DNA of 64,000 bases from positions 160,751-224,750 of the forward strand of contig NZ_BAABJX010000052.1 in the NCBI RefSeq assembly GCF_039543525.1, written 5' to 3'. The notes beneath the pieces were generated by a model. The model was given only the letters and a program-made list of their open reading frames with translations, ran no database searches and had not been told where the DNA came from. The DNA is from Algivirga pacifica (lineage in GTDB: Bacteria; Bacteroidota; Bacteroidia; Cytophagales; Flammeovirgaceae). The translations under genes were made by a program, and so were the position numbers. Positions within the stretch are counted from its first letter, which is position 1, and every line of letters begins with the position of its first letter. Below, one piece after another: positions 15,121 to 23,794 of the stretch.

Positions 15121-15378
15121 TTAGCTGTTTATTAGCGATTCAATCGTCTCCTTCGCTTTTGCCAGATTCCTCTCTGCCTGCTCATTGCCTGCCACATCAA
15201 TATCATTCAGTGCAGCAGAAACTTTTTGAACAATATCTCCTATCATCTCGGTAGTAATCGCCTCATTCATCTTCAGAAAAGTAAAGGCCTGTTGAATCAG
15301 CATGGCGATTTGATTTTCGTCCGTAGCGGTCATGATCTGATTTTTGAACTGTTCTGCGATTGTTTTTTCGTCAAACAT
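15121..15378 (-). CDS. Small hypothetical helical protein
   Basis: The 85-residue protein is soluble, helical and fairly acidic, with no signal peptide, no cysteine and no motif I recognise. Its reading frame is complete, starts with MFDEKTIAEQFKNQ and has normal codon use, so it is likely real. It stands alone between convergent and divergent neighbours. Confidence 0.5.
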   Translation of the reverse strand: MFDEKTIAEQFKNQIMTATDENQIAMLIQQAFTFLKMNEAITTEMIGDIVQKVSAALNDIDVAGNEQAERNLAKAKETIESLINS

Positions 15379-15603
15379 ACTTGTCTTCTTTTATTGTTTG
15401 GTGGATATATGTGGTATAAGAATGGATGATTAGTGAATCAACACTTGTTTTATCCGATTCCGATCTACAAATTTATTAAATATTACCATATTGTACCTTT
15501 CCAATTTTGGCACATTTCCTGTAAGTTTTTTGACCATATGAAATATCTTACACTAGAAGTGGCCATGGTACGTTATAGCAGAAGCAGCAATTAATAAGAT
15601 AAA

Positions 15604-16539
15604 ATGAGAAAGATACTAATCACCGGAGGCGCCGGTTTTATACCAAGCTCGTTAGCATCCAGATTATTGGAAAACCCAGAGAACTATGTTGTGTTGATGG
15701 ATAATCTACTGACTGGAGATTTGAGGAACGTCCCTCAGCACCCCAATTGTAAGTTTATCAAGGGAGATGTTAATAATCATCAGGATGTAGCAGCTATCAT
15801 GACCTCTTATGGGTTTGACTACGTGTTTCACTATGCAGCAGTGGTAGGGGTAAAGCGTACCTTGGAGAATCCGGTAATGGTGTTGAATGATATAGTGGGA
15901 ATAGAGAATGTACTGTCACTTTCTAAGAATACGGGAGTGAAAAGGGTATTCTATTCTTCTTCTTCTGAGGTGTATGGAGAGCCGGTTCATTTGCCACAGC
16001 ATGAACACACGACACCACTCAACTCACGCTTACCTTATGCTGTAGTCAAAAACGTAGGAGAAGCCTATTGCCGATCGTACAAGCAAGAGTATGATCTGGA
16101 CTACACCATTTTCCGTTTCTTTAATACCTATGGGCCAAAGCAAAGTACGGACTTTGTGATGTCAAAGTTTATTGATGCAGCGTTGAGAGGAGAACCACTA
16201 ACAGTGTATGGAGAGGGTGATCAAACCCGTACGTTCTGTTATATAGATGATAATATTGATATGACGATTCGTCTGTTAGAAGAAAACCTGGGAATGGATG
16301 AGGTAATTAATGTAGGAAACGATGTGTCTACAACGATTCTTGAACTAGCTACTAAAATCAAGGAAGTAACGAATAGTTCCTCAGAGATTGTACACCTTCC
16401 TCCATTGAAAGAAGGGGATATGAAACGCAGACAGCCAGATATTGATAAGATGAGGGAGATTTTGCACAGAGACTTATTGCCATTGGAAGAGGGTTTACAA
16501 AAAGTAGTAGAGGCTAGGAAGGCTTTACTATCTCTCTAA
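15604..16539 (+). CDS. NAD-dependent epimerase/dehydratase (extended SDR)
   Basis: The 311-residue protein has the extended SDR layout. An N-terminal nucleotide-binding motif TGGAGFIP (residues 7-14) is followed by the Asp of MDNLLTGD, FHYAAVVGVKR, the catalytic Ser in YSSSSEVYGEP, the Y-x3-K pair in YAVVK and FFNTYGP. These enzymes epimerise, dehydrate or decarboxylate nucleotide sugars for glycan synthesis; this one resembles UDP-glucose epimerase or UDP-glucuronate decarboxylase types, substrate uncertain. The third Gly of the usual GGAGFIG motif is Pro. No glycan genes are adjacent. Confidence 0.85.
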   Translation: MRKILITGGAGFIPSSLASRLLENPENYVVLMDNLLTGDLRNVPQHPNCKFIKGDVNNHQDVAAIMTSYGFDYVFHYAAVVGVKRTLENPVMVLNDIVGIENVLSLSKNTGVKRVFYSSSSEVYGEPVHLPQHEHTTPLNSRLPYAVVKNVGEAYCRSYKQEYDLDYTIFRFFNTYGPKQSTDFVMSKFIDAALRGEPLTVYGEGDQTRTFCYIDDNIDMTIRLLEENLGMDEVINVGNDVSTTILELATKIKEVTNSSSEIVHLPPLKEGDMKRRQPDIDKMREILHRDLLPLEEGLQKVVEARKALLSL

Positions 16540-16556
16540 GTTGGAATAGCTTTTTT

Positions 16557-16601
16557 GTTCATTATGTTTAATTGAGCGAAGCTCAATTAAACATAATGAA
16601 C
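16557..16601. terminator. Perfect 21-bp palindrome with GAA loop
   Basis: Bases 16557-16577 pair without mismatch with 16581-16601 around the 3-base loop GAA. The core GAGC-GAA-GCTC and the outer word GTTCATTATGTTTAATTG are shared with the elements at 4166-4304 and 34606-34640. Six T precede it, and the stop codon of the convergent helicase gene is 4 bases beyond. It probably ends transcripts from both sides. Confidence 0.85.
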
Positions 16602-16604
16602 AGA

Positions 16605-19511
16605 CTAGCTCAGTAGTGCTTCAATATCTTCCTTATTCAAACGCTTCATAAAGCTTTCCTCCGTAGAAATCAGGGAGTCTGCCAGCTCTCTTTTACTTTG
16701 CTGCAAGGCAAGAATTTTTTCCTCTACAGTATCTTTCGCAATAAACTTATAGATAAAGACCTTGTTTTCTTGTCCGATACGGTGGGCACGATCCACCGCT
16801 TGTGCCTCAATGGCAGGGTTCCACCATGGGTCAAGGATAAAGACATAGTCAGCGGCTGTAAGGTTCAGGCCTAGACCACCGGCTTTTAGGCTGATTAAGA
16901 ATACCTGACGTTGAGGGTCTTCCTGAAAGGCATTGACTTCTGCTTGTCGGTCTTTAGTTCCTCCATCCAGGTACGAGTATTGAATACCTTCCTCATCCAA
17001 GTAACGTTTGATAATCTGTAGGTGCTTAACGAATTGACTGAAAATAAGCACTTTATGATCTCCTTGTAAGGTGTTTTCCAGCGTTCTTCGTACGGCTTCC
17101 ATCTTACCGGAATCTCCCTCGTACTTCTCGTTCATCATCTTTGGATGGTTCGCTAACTGTCTTAGTTCAGTAAGTCCCTTGAGAAGCATCATTTGGGTAC
17201 CACTGACCCCTTGCTCTTCAATTTGATCCAGAATTTCGTTACGATAAGAAGACTTGGTTTCCTCATAAAGTTTACTTTGCTGCTCTGTCATGGTACAGTA
17301 TTGTACCTTCTCCACTTTACCGGGGAGCTCTGTGGCTACTTGTGACTTATGTCGTCTAAGAATAAAAGGCTTAATGATACTATGAAGCTTTTTATACTTC
17401 TCTTCATCTTTTTTTCGTTCAATAGGCTGTAAAAACTCCTTTTTGAAGAACGTTTGGTTGCCCAGCAATCCAGGGTTTACAAAACTCATTTGTGACCATA
17501 GATCCATGGTCGTATTTTCAATAGGAGTACCGGTTAGGATTAATCGTCTCCTTGATTTTAGTTGCTTGACTGCCTTGGCAATATTGGAGTTAGGATTCTT
17601 GATCGTTTGTGATTCATCCAGAACGATATAGTTGAAGAAGTACTCTTTCAAAATATCAACATCCAATCGAACGATACCATAGGAAGTAATTACCAGATCA
17701 TATTGACTGAATAGTTCCGGGTTTTTATTTCGATTAGTTCCCGTGTAATTAAGGACCTTTAAGGAAGGTGTAAACTTCTTGGCCTCCATTTCCCAGTTAT
17801 ACAACAAGGAGGTAGGCATGACTAGCAAAGAGGTTTGAGGAGTATCCAACTCTTGCTCCTGCTGTAGTAGTGCTAGGGTCTGTACCGTTTTTCCTAAGCC
17901 CATATCATCGGCCAAACAACCCCCAAAGTTATATTCTTTCAGGAAGTTCATCCAGTTATATCCTGCTTTTTGGTAAGGGCGCAAGGTACCCTGAAACCCT
18001 GTAGGCTCTTCAAAGTCTTCAATGGTTTCGAAGTCTCTCAGTTGCTCTAATTTACGGTCAAAAGAGACCTTTGCCAGATCACTTTCTTTGAGTTCATGGA
18101 CTACAGACAAGTGATGCTTTTTAAGGTGCTGCTCTGTTCCTCCTTCCATAAAATGAAAGAGGTCTGCATATTTTGAGAACCAAACCGTTGGAATAACGGC
18201 TACTTCTCCACTTGGAAGTAGAAACTCGTGTTTTCCCTGTATAATTAGCTTACGGATATCCATAAATGGAATCTCGAATGCACCAAATAGTACTTTTGCC
18301 TTAATATCAAACCAGTCTTTATTCTCACTGATCTCTATATTGATGGAGGATTTCCCTACAAAGTAGCGCTTCTCCTCATCGCTTTCTTGCTTGACCAGAA
18401 TGTTTTCCTGATCCAAAAAGTCTTTATGTTCCGATAGCCAATTGAAGGCATTGGCTTTGCTCATGCACATGGTAGGGGTATGGTTTAAATCAAGCCCTTG
18501 ATCTTCCAGTAAGGATAATACTTTTTTCTCCAGCGCTTGATGTCTCTTGGTTTTTGAGAACAGGTATTCGTCTCCATTTTTTTCTAAAGAGACATACCAT
18601 TCTTTTTCTCCATTACCATTGGAAACCATGGTGTCATCATAGAGAAAGTGAAGCTCAAAGATTACCTCAGAGTTGTCCTCTCCCATATTGTTGACTTGTT
18701 CTATAGTATGAAAGGACAATAGGGGGGTGATTTTTTCTGTTCTTTTGGCTTCCATGACCATACCGTAGCCGCGCATCTTCACGTCAGTCGTTTCGGCCAA
18801 AGGAATAACGAACTTCTGGAAGTAGCTCTCTTCCATTTTTTTAGGAATAGCGATAAACTTCTTTTTGAGGAAAGGCTTGATCTTATTGCCTTCTATTCCT
18901 CCTTTGAAGTGTATGATTTTATCATCCAAGACAACCCAGGCAGGAGTATTGCACAGCAAGTAGGCATCATGGTGGTGTAGTTTTTCAATGCGTTCTCCTT
19001 CAAAAAAGATATGGGGGAAATAATGAGTGTTTTCTTCATTACGATGAAAAACAAATCGGACCTCCGCAGCTGTAGGTTGTAGACGAAGTGTTTTGGCAGT
19101 GGGCTCTCCATCATTGCCCATTTCAAAAACTAATTTGCCAGGTAAAAGGTCAAGAATCTTTGCTCGTCGCTCTTCCAGGTAGGCTTGTATGCTTTCTTGT
19201 AATAGTTTATTGCCTTCTCCTTTTTCATAGATTTCATGGAAGAATTTATTGACGGACATTTTCTTAACCGCAAATTTCTTCATGATTGCTCCCTGCTGTA
19301 TTTCATCCATCAAGCGTATAAGCTTGTAGTCTCGCTCATCTAGCGCATTCTCAAACTCACGAGCATTTTGTATCGAAATATTTTGATGTTGTAAGGTCAA
19401 TTTATTTTTGCCGTCCAATTGCACAACAAAAGATTCGAACAGGTATCCTAGATACTGATGCTCGTAAAGGGAATAAACGATTTGAAAGGGTTTGCGGGTC
19501 GAAACTTTCAT
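16605..19511 (-). CDS. Swi2/Snf2-type DEAD-box helicase/ATPase
   Basis: The 968-residue protein has a long N-terminal region (about 1-490) without a motif I can name, then a full Snf2 motor: Walker A DDMGLGKT (near 537), DESQ box LDESQTIKN (near 633), LTGTPIEN, and the second RecA lobe with FSQFVKHLQ, GLGLNLTAAD and the arginine-finger region DRAHRIGQ. The family uses ATP to translocate on DNA and remodel protein-DNA complexes; bacterial members (RapA-like or RecA-modulating types) act in transcription or repair. It is a single gene on the minus strand. Confidence 0.92.
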   Translation of the reverse strand: MKVSTRKPFQIVYSLYEHQYLGYLFESFVVQLDGKNKLTLQHQNISIQNAREFENALDERDYKLIRLMDEIQQGAIMKKFAVKKMSVNKFFHEIYEKGEGNKLLQESIQAYLEERRAKILDLLPGKLVFEMGNDGEPTAKTLRLQPTAAEVRFVFHRNEENTHYFPHIFFEGERIEKLHHHDAYLLCNTPAWVVLDDKIIHFKGGIEGNKIKPFLKKKFIAIPKKMEESYFQKFVIPLAETTDVKMRGYGMVMEAKRTEKITPLLSFHTIEQVNNMGEDNSEVIFELHFLYDDTMVSNGNGEKEWYVSLEKNGDEYLFSKTKRHQALEKKVLSLLEDQGLDLNHTPTMCMSKANAFNWLSEHKDFLDQENILVKQESDEEKRYFVGKSSINIEISENKDWFDIKAKVLFGAFEIPFMDIRKLIIQGKHEFLLPSGEVAVIPTVWFSKYADLFHFMEGGTEQHLKKHHLSVVHELKESDLAKVSFDRKLEQLRDFETIEDFEEPTGFQGTLRPYQKAGYNWMNFLKEYNFGGCLADDMGLGKTVQTLALLQQEQELDTPQTSLLVMPTSLLYNWEMEAKKFTPSLKVLNYTGTNRNKNPELFSQYDLVITSYGIVRLDVDILKEYFFNYIVLDESQTIKNPNSNIAKAVKQLKSRRRLILTGTPIENTTMDLWSQMSFVNPGLLGNQTFFKKEFLQPIERKKDEEKYKKLHSIIKPFILRRHKSQVATELPGKVEKVQYCTMTEQQSKLYEETKSSYRNEILDQIEEQGVSGTQMMLLKGLTELRQLANHPKMMNEKYEGDSGKMEAVRRTLENTLQGDHKVLIFSQFVKHLQIIKRYLDEEGIQYSYLDGGTKDRQAEVNAFQEDPQRQVFLISLKAGGLGLNLTAADYVFILDPWWNPAIEAQAVDRAHRIGQENKVFIYKFIAKDTVEEKILALQQSKRELADSLISTEESFMKRLNKEDIEALLS

Positions 19512-19630
19512 AACTCAGCTGAGACAATAAATAATACACTCCATGAATTCATGTAAATCTTCAAATTTAACTATTATTTTTAATATTTAGAAATATTCTC
19601 CAAGAGTGCTTCTAAACATATTTAAAGCGT

Positions 19631-19660
19631 CTTGAGGTAATCTTATATTTGTGCCTCAAG
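19631..19660 (+). promoter_or_regulatory. recG promoter with flanking inverted repeat
   Basis: TATATTTG at 19644-19651 is a -7 element 31 bases before the recG start. It lies inside an inverted repeat, CTTGAGG (19631-19637) and CCTCAAG (19654-19660), which could be an operator. No good TTG is at the right distance upstream. Confidence 0.4.
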
Positions 19661-19682
19661 ATTACTTATGATTTGAAAACCA

Positions 19683-21788
19683 ATGACAAATATCAATAAT
19701 ATATTTTCCACCAAGATTGAATTTCTCAAAGGCGTAGGCCCTAAAAAGGCAGAGTTGCTAAACAAAGAATTGGGTATTTTTACGTTTGGAGAATTGATTG
19801 CCCATTTTCCTTTTCGACATGAAGACCGCACACAGTTTTATCGGGTGGGAGACTTGCATGAAGAGATGCTTTATGTACAAGTGAAAGGAAAGTTACTAAG
19901 AAAAGAGGTGGTAGGCAGTGGAAGGAGTAAGCGTTTGGTCGCTTACTTAAAAGACGAAACCGGAATGTTGGAGCTGGTTTGGTTTAAAGGTATCAATTGG
20001 TTGGATAAGCAAATCAAGGATGGGGTAAGCTATGTGGTCTTTGGAAAGCCACAGCGCTTTGGACATAAATGGAGTATTACCCATCCGGAGATGGAAGTGA
20101 TCACGGCAGAAACCAAGGTGGAAGGAGGTTTGATGCCTGTGTATCATACATCGGATAAGATGAAGACCAAAGGATTGGACAGTAAAGGAGTAAGTAAGCT
20201 TACACGTGCCTTATTGGAAAATACCTATGATCAGATTCAGGAGACCTTACCGGAGTATATCTTGAAGCGATTTCATTTCTTGTCTAAGAAACTGGCGGTA
20301 GCTTATGCTCACTTTCCTAAAGACCCTACCCTATTAGCCGATGCCAATGCCCGTTTGAAGTTTGAGGAGTTATTTTTCATGCAAATGAAACTGATCGCTT
20401 CTCGGATGGGTAAAAAGACAGAGAAGTTTCGGGGACAAGTATTTAAGAATATTCCCACTTTAAATCTTTTTTATAAGGAGCATCTGCCATTTGATCTGAC
20501 CAACGCCCAAAAAAGGGTGATCCGGGAAGTATTTAAGGATATGACTTCAGGTTATCAGATGAATCGTTTGTTACAAGGGGATGTAGGGAGTGGAAAAACC
20601 ATTGTCGCTTTTATTTGTATGTTGATCGCATTGGATAATGAGGCGCAGTCTTGCATTATGGCTCCTACGGAAATTTTAGCACAACAGCATTATGAGGGAC
20701 TAAAAGAACATGCAGAAAAAATAGGGGTGACCATTGACCTTTTGACAGGTTCCACCAAAGCGAAGAAGAGAAGAGAAATAGACGAGACCCTTCGGGATGG
20801 TTCCTTGAAAATTATCGTAGGAACCCATGCCTTGATTGAGGCGAAGGTGGATTTCAAGAACCTTGGATTATGCGTGATCGATGAGCAACATCGTTTTGGA
20901 GTAGCACAAAGGGCAGCCTTATGGAAAAAGACTAGTGTGGCGGCACCACATATTCTGGTAATGACTGCAACCCCTATTCCAAGAACATTGGCGATGACGG
21001 TTTATGGAGACCTGGATGTTTCTGTGATTGATGAATTACCGGCAGGACGTAAGCCTATTGTTACTTCTCACCGTACAGATGCAAATCGTTTGAGGGTATT
21101 TGGGTTCATCAAGGAAGAAATTGCGAAAGGAAGACAGGCATATATTGTCTATCCCTTGATTGAGGAGTCTGAGAAGTTGGACTATAATAACCTGATGGAT
21201 GGATATGAGAGTATCTGTCGGGCTTTTCCGGGAGTGCCTATCAGTATTGTACATGGTCGTATGAAGCCTGAGGATAAGGATTATGAGATGCAGCGTTTCG
21301 TAAAAGGAGAAACCAAGATTATGGTGGCCACTACCGTGATCGAAGTGGGGGTAAATGTGCCCAATGCTTCCGTAATGGTAATTGAGAACTCTGAGAAATT
21401 TGGACTGGCCCAGTTGCATCAGTTGAGAGGTAGAGTGGGAAGAGGAGCAGAACAATCCTATTGTATTCTGATGACTGGCAAAAAGCTTAGTAAGGATGGA
21501 AAGTTTCGTATTGAAACCATGTGCCGTACCAACAATGGATTTGAGATTGCTGATGCCGATTTGAAACTAAGAGGTCCTGGAGATATTGAAGGTACACAGC
21601 AAAGTGGTATTCTGAATCTTAAGTTTGCAGATTTGGGGAGGGATGCGCAGGTGTTGCAAGAAGCCAGAGCATTGGCGGAGCAGATCCTGGAAGAAGATCC
21701 CGATTTGGAGAAAGAGGAGCATGCAGTGATTCGTAGGCAGCAAGCCCGTTTTGCCAAGAAAGAAACCAACTGGAGTAGAATCAGCTAG
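19683..21788 (+). CDS. recG: ATP-dependent DNA helicase RecG
   Basis: RecG reverses stalled replication forks and branch-migrates Holliday junctions. The 701-residue protein begins with the helix-hairpin-like LKGVGPKKAELL, then the wedge/OB domain (about 60-200). The motor follows: Walker A GDVGSGKT near 300, DEQH near 400, TATPIPRTLA, and the second lobe with HGRMKPEDKD, TTVIEVGVNVPNA and QLRGRVGRG. The C-terminal segment ADLKLRGPGDIEGTQQSG is diagnostic for RecG. Length and start match the family. It converges on tpiA with a shared terminator. Confidence 0.97.
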   Translation: MTNINNIFSTKIEFLKGVGPKKAELLNKELGIFTFGELIAHFPFRHEDRTQFYRVGDLHEEMLYVQVKGKLLRKEVVGSGRSKRLVAYLKDETGMLELVWFKGINWLDKQIKDGVSYVVFGKPQRFGHKWSITHPEMEVITAETKVEGGLMPVYHTSDKMKTKGLDSKGVSKLTRALLENTYDQIQETLPEYILKRFHFLSKKLAVAYAHFPKDPTLLADANARLKFEELFFMQMKLIASRMGKKTEKFRGQVFKNIPTLNLFYKEHLPFDLTNAQKRVIREVFKDMTSGYQMNRLLQGDVGSGKTIVAFICMLIALDNEAQSCIMAPTEILAQQHYEGLKEHAEKIGVTIDLLTGSTKAKKRREIDETLRDGSLKIIVGTHALIEAKVDFKNLGLCVIDEQHRFGVAQRAALWKKTSVAAPHILVMTATPIPRTLAMTVYGDLDVSVIDELPAGRKPIVTSHRTDANRLRVFGFIKEEIAKGRQAYIVYPLIEESEKLDYNNLMDGYESICRAFPGVPISIVHGRMKPEDKDYEMQRFVKGETKIMVATTVIEVGVNVPNASVMVIENSEKFGLAQLHQLRGRVGRGAEQSYCILMTGKKLSKDGKFRIETMCRTNNGFEIADADLKLRGPGDIEGTQQSGILNLKFADLGRDAQVLQEARALAEQILEEDPDLEKEEHAVIRRQQARFAKKETNWSRIS

Positions 21789-21852
21789 TAGTGCCGCGCT
21801 ACTGGCGCGGCATTATAAGGGTCTGTAACACCTGTGTACGTGAGGACGTACC

Positions 21853-21891
21853 AAAAAAAAGGCCTGCAACAGTATCGTTGCAGACCTTTTT
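21853..21891. terminator. Terminator shared by convergent recG and tpiA
   Basis: Eight A, a 10-bp stem with one mismatch (21861-21870 with 21877-21886) and a 6-base loop, then five T. A second GC-rich hairpin (CCGCGC/GCGCGG) lies just after the recG stop near 21794-21812. Confidence 0.85.
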
Positions 21892-21918
21892 ATATCCCTA
21901 GTAAAGTATTTCTCTCAA

Positions 21919-22680
21919 TTAGTATGACTTCGTGATATCGATAAAGTCTCTAGAAGCTAGAGAAGCTCCTCCGATCAATCCACCGTCAACATCTGCGCCA
22001 CCGAAAATCTCGTTCGCATTAGATGGCTTACAGCTACCGCCATAAAGGATAGAAATCTCGTTAGCTACATCTGAACCATATTTAGATACCAACATGGCAC
22101 GAATATCCGCATGCATTTCTTGCGCTTGTGCTGAAGAAGCAGTTTTACCTGTACCAATAGCCCATACTGGCTCGTATGCAATCACTACTTTCTTGATTTC
22201 CTCTTCTGAAAGGTGGAATAAAGACTCCTCCAATTGCTGTCCTACTACTTCTTTTTGCTTTCCTGCTTCTCTCTCTTCCAATACCTCTCCTACACAGAAA
22301 ATAGGCAACATCTCATGCTTCAATACGATGTCTACTTTTTTCGCTAGCTCTGCGTTAGTCTCTTTGAAGTATTCTCTACGCTCGCTATGTCCAAGGATTA
22401 CATAGTCTACACCGTAAGATTTAAGCATAGCCGCAGAAGTTTCTCCTGTATAAGCACCGCTTTCTTCTGTATGACAGTTTTGTGCTGCAACAAATACATT
22501 AGATGCTCCACCTACTAAGGCTTTTACACTTCCAATATGTACAAATGGTACTCCCATAATTACAGTGACGTCTGCAGGAGTTTCATCTTTTGCCATGTTT
22601 ACCACTTCTGAAGCCAATTTCAATGCATCGTCTTTCAGGGTATTCATTTTCCAGTTACCGGCTACGACTTTCTTTCTCAT
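21919..22680 (-). CDS. tpiA: Triosephosphate isomerase
   Basis: The glycolytic enzyme interconverts dihydroxyacetone phosphate and glyceraldehyde 3-phosphate. The 253-residue product has the substrate Lys in AGNWKMN (residue 11), the electrophilic His in ILGHSERR, the catalytic Glu in YEPVWAIGTGK (near 168, with the flexible loop) and the phosphate-gripping ILYGGS and GGLIGGASL. Length is normal for the family. It is divergent from prmA across a 256-base spacer. Confidence 0.97.
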   Translation of the reverse strand: MRKKVVAGNWKMNTLKDDALKLASEVVNMAKDETPADVTVIMGVPFVHIGSVKALVGGASNVFVAAQNCHTEESGAYTGETSAAMLKSYGVDYVILGHSERREYFKETNAELAKKVDIVLKHEMLPIFCVGEVLEEREAGKQKEVVGQQLEESLFHLSEEEIKKVVIAYEPVWAIGTGKTASSAQAQEMHADIRAMLVSKYGSDVANEISILYGGSCKPSNANEIFGGADVDGGLIGGASLASRDFIDITKSY

Positions 22681-22890
22681 TGTTAGTGTGAACGGTTTAA
22701 ATCGTTAAAATTATATTTATCGACTAAATATAGGGAAGTAAACGGGAAAAAGTTTAGTAAGATAATAAAAGTCATCTTTTCTATGTCCACAAACTCCCCC
22801 TTACGATCATAGTCATCAGAAGTGTACCTGCAGCACTTCCCTTTTCCCTTATACCTATTACTTTATACCTTTTACTTCCTCCCTTTTCTC

Positions 22891-22898
22891 TATCTTTG
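22891..22898 (+). promoter_or_regulatory. -7 element upstream of prmA
   Basis: TATCTTTG matches TAnnTTTG and lies 38 bases before the prmA start. The -33 region has T-rich sequence but no clear TTG. Just upstream, at 22840-22885, are degenerate CCTTTTACTT words of the heptamer type seen at 31972. Confidence 0.45.
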
Positions 22899-22936
22899 AG
22901 AAAATTATTTATCCGTTTATTTAAGCAGTAATTGAT

Positions 22937-23758
22937 ATGGGATTTATCACCATTAGTTTTCAGTGTACAGAAGAGCTATCAGAGATCGTACAGGCTCTTC
23001 TAGGAGGGATTGGTTATGAAGTGTTCTTGGATAATGAGGAAGGATTCGATACCTCTATTGAGAAAGAAAACTACGATCAGGAAGCCTTTGAAGAGGTGAT
23101 CGCACCTTTTAAGGAGCAGGTAACCTATGAGGTAAGGGAAGAGGAAAAGCAAAACTGGAATAAACTTTGGGAGAGTAATTATGAACCAGTAGAGGTAGCG
23201 GACAATATATTGATACGTGCCTCTTTTCATCAACCAGAGAAGGAGTATGACTATGAAATTGTGATTACTCCTAAAATGTCTTTTGGAACGGGGCATCACC
23301 CAACGACGACCCTAATGCTACGAAACCAGCTTACTGTCAACCATAAGGATCAAACTGTCGCTGATTTAGGGTGTGGAACAGGTATTTTGGCGATTATGGC
23401 CATGAAGTTGGGAGCGACATCTGTCGACGCTTGTGATATCGAGGATTGGTCTGTAGAGAATGCCTTGGAAAACGCTTCTTTGAATGAGGTAGATGTTAAC
23501 GTAACAGTGGGTACTGTGGAACAGATGCCGAAAAAAGATATTTATGATGTAGTGCTGGCTAACATTAATCGAAACGTCTTGCTTTCTGAAATGCCAATAT
23601 ATGCGGGAATGCTTCGTTCAGAAGGTAAGCTCCTTCTAAGTGGTTTTTATACGGAGGACTTACCGGTGATTCAAGCTGCCGCAGAAAAAGAAGGCTTGCA
23701 GTATAGCGCTCACAAGACTCTGAACAATTGGGTGAGTGCTGTTTTTGAGAAACAATAA
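22937..23758 (+). CDS. prmA: Ribosomal protein L11 methyltransferase
   Basis: PrmA trimethylates the N-terminus and lysines of ribosomal protein L11. The 273-residue protein has an N-terminal small domain (about 1-105) and a class I SAM-dependent fold: MSFGTGHHPTT (motif before the fold, typical of PrmA), motif I VADLGCGTGILAI, the acidic VDACDIED strand and the catalytic-loop equivalent VLANINRNVL. It is followed 36 bases later by the large secreted-protein gene. Confidence 0.93.
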   Translation: MGFITISFQCTEELSEIVQALLGGIGYEVFLDNEEGFDTSIEKENYDQEAFEEVIAPFKEQVTYEVREEEKQNWNKLWESNYEPVEVADNILIRASFHQPEKEYDYEIVITPKMSFGTGHHPTTTLMLRNQLTVNHKDQTVADLGCGTGILAIMAMKLGATSVDACDIEDWSVENALENASLNEVDVNVTVGTVEQMPKKDIYDVVLANINRNVLLSEMPIYAGMLRSEGKLLLSGFYTEDLPVIQAAAEKEGLQYSAHKTLNNWVSAVFEKQ

Positions 23759-23794
23759 AAAAATTAAGTCGTACGATATTTTTCTTACACGAAT

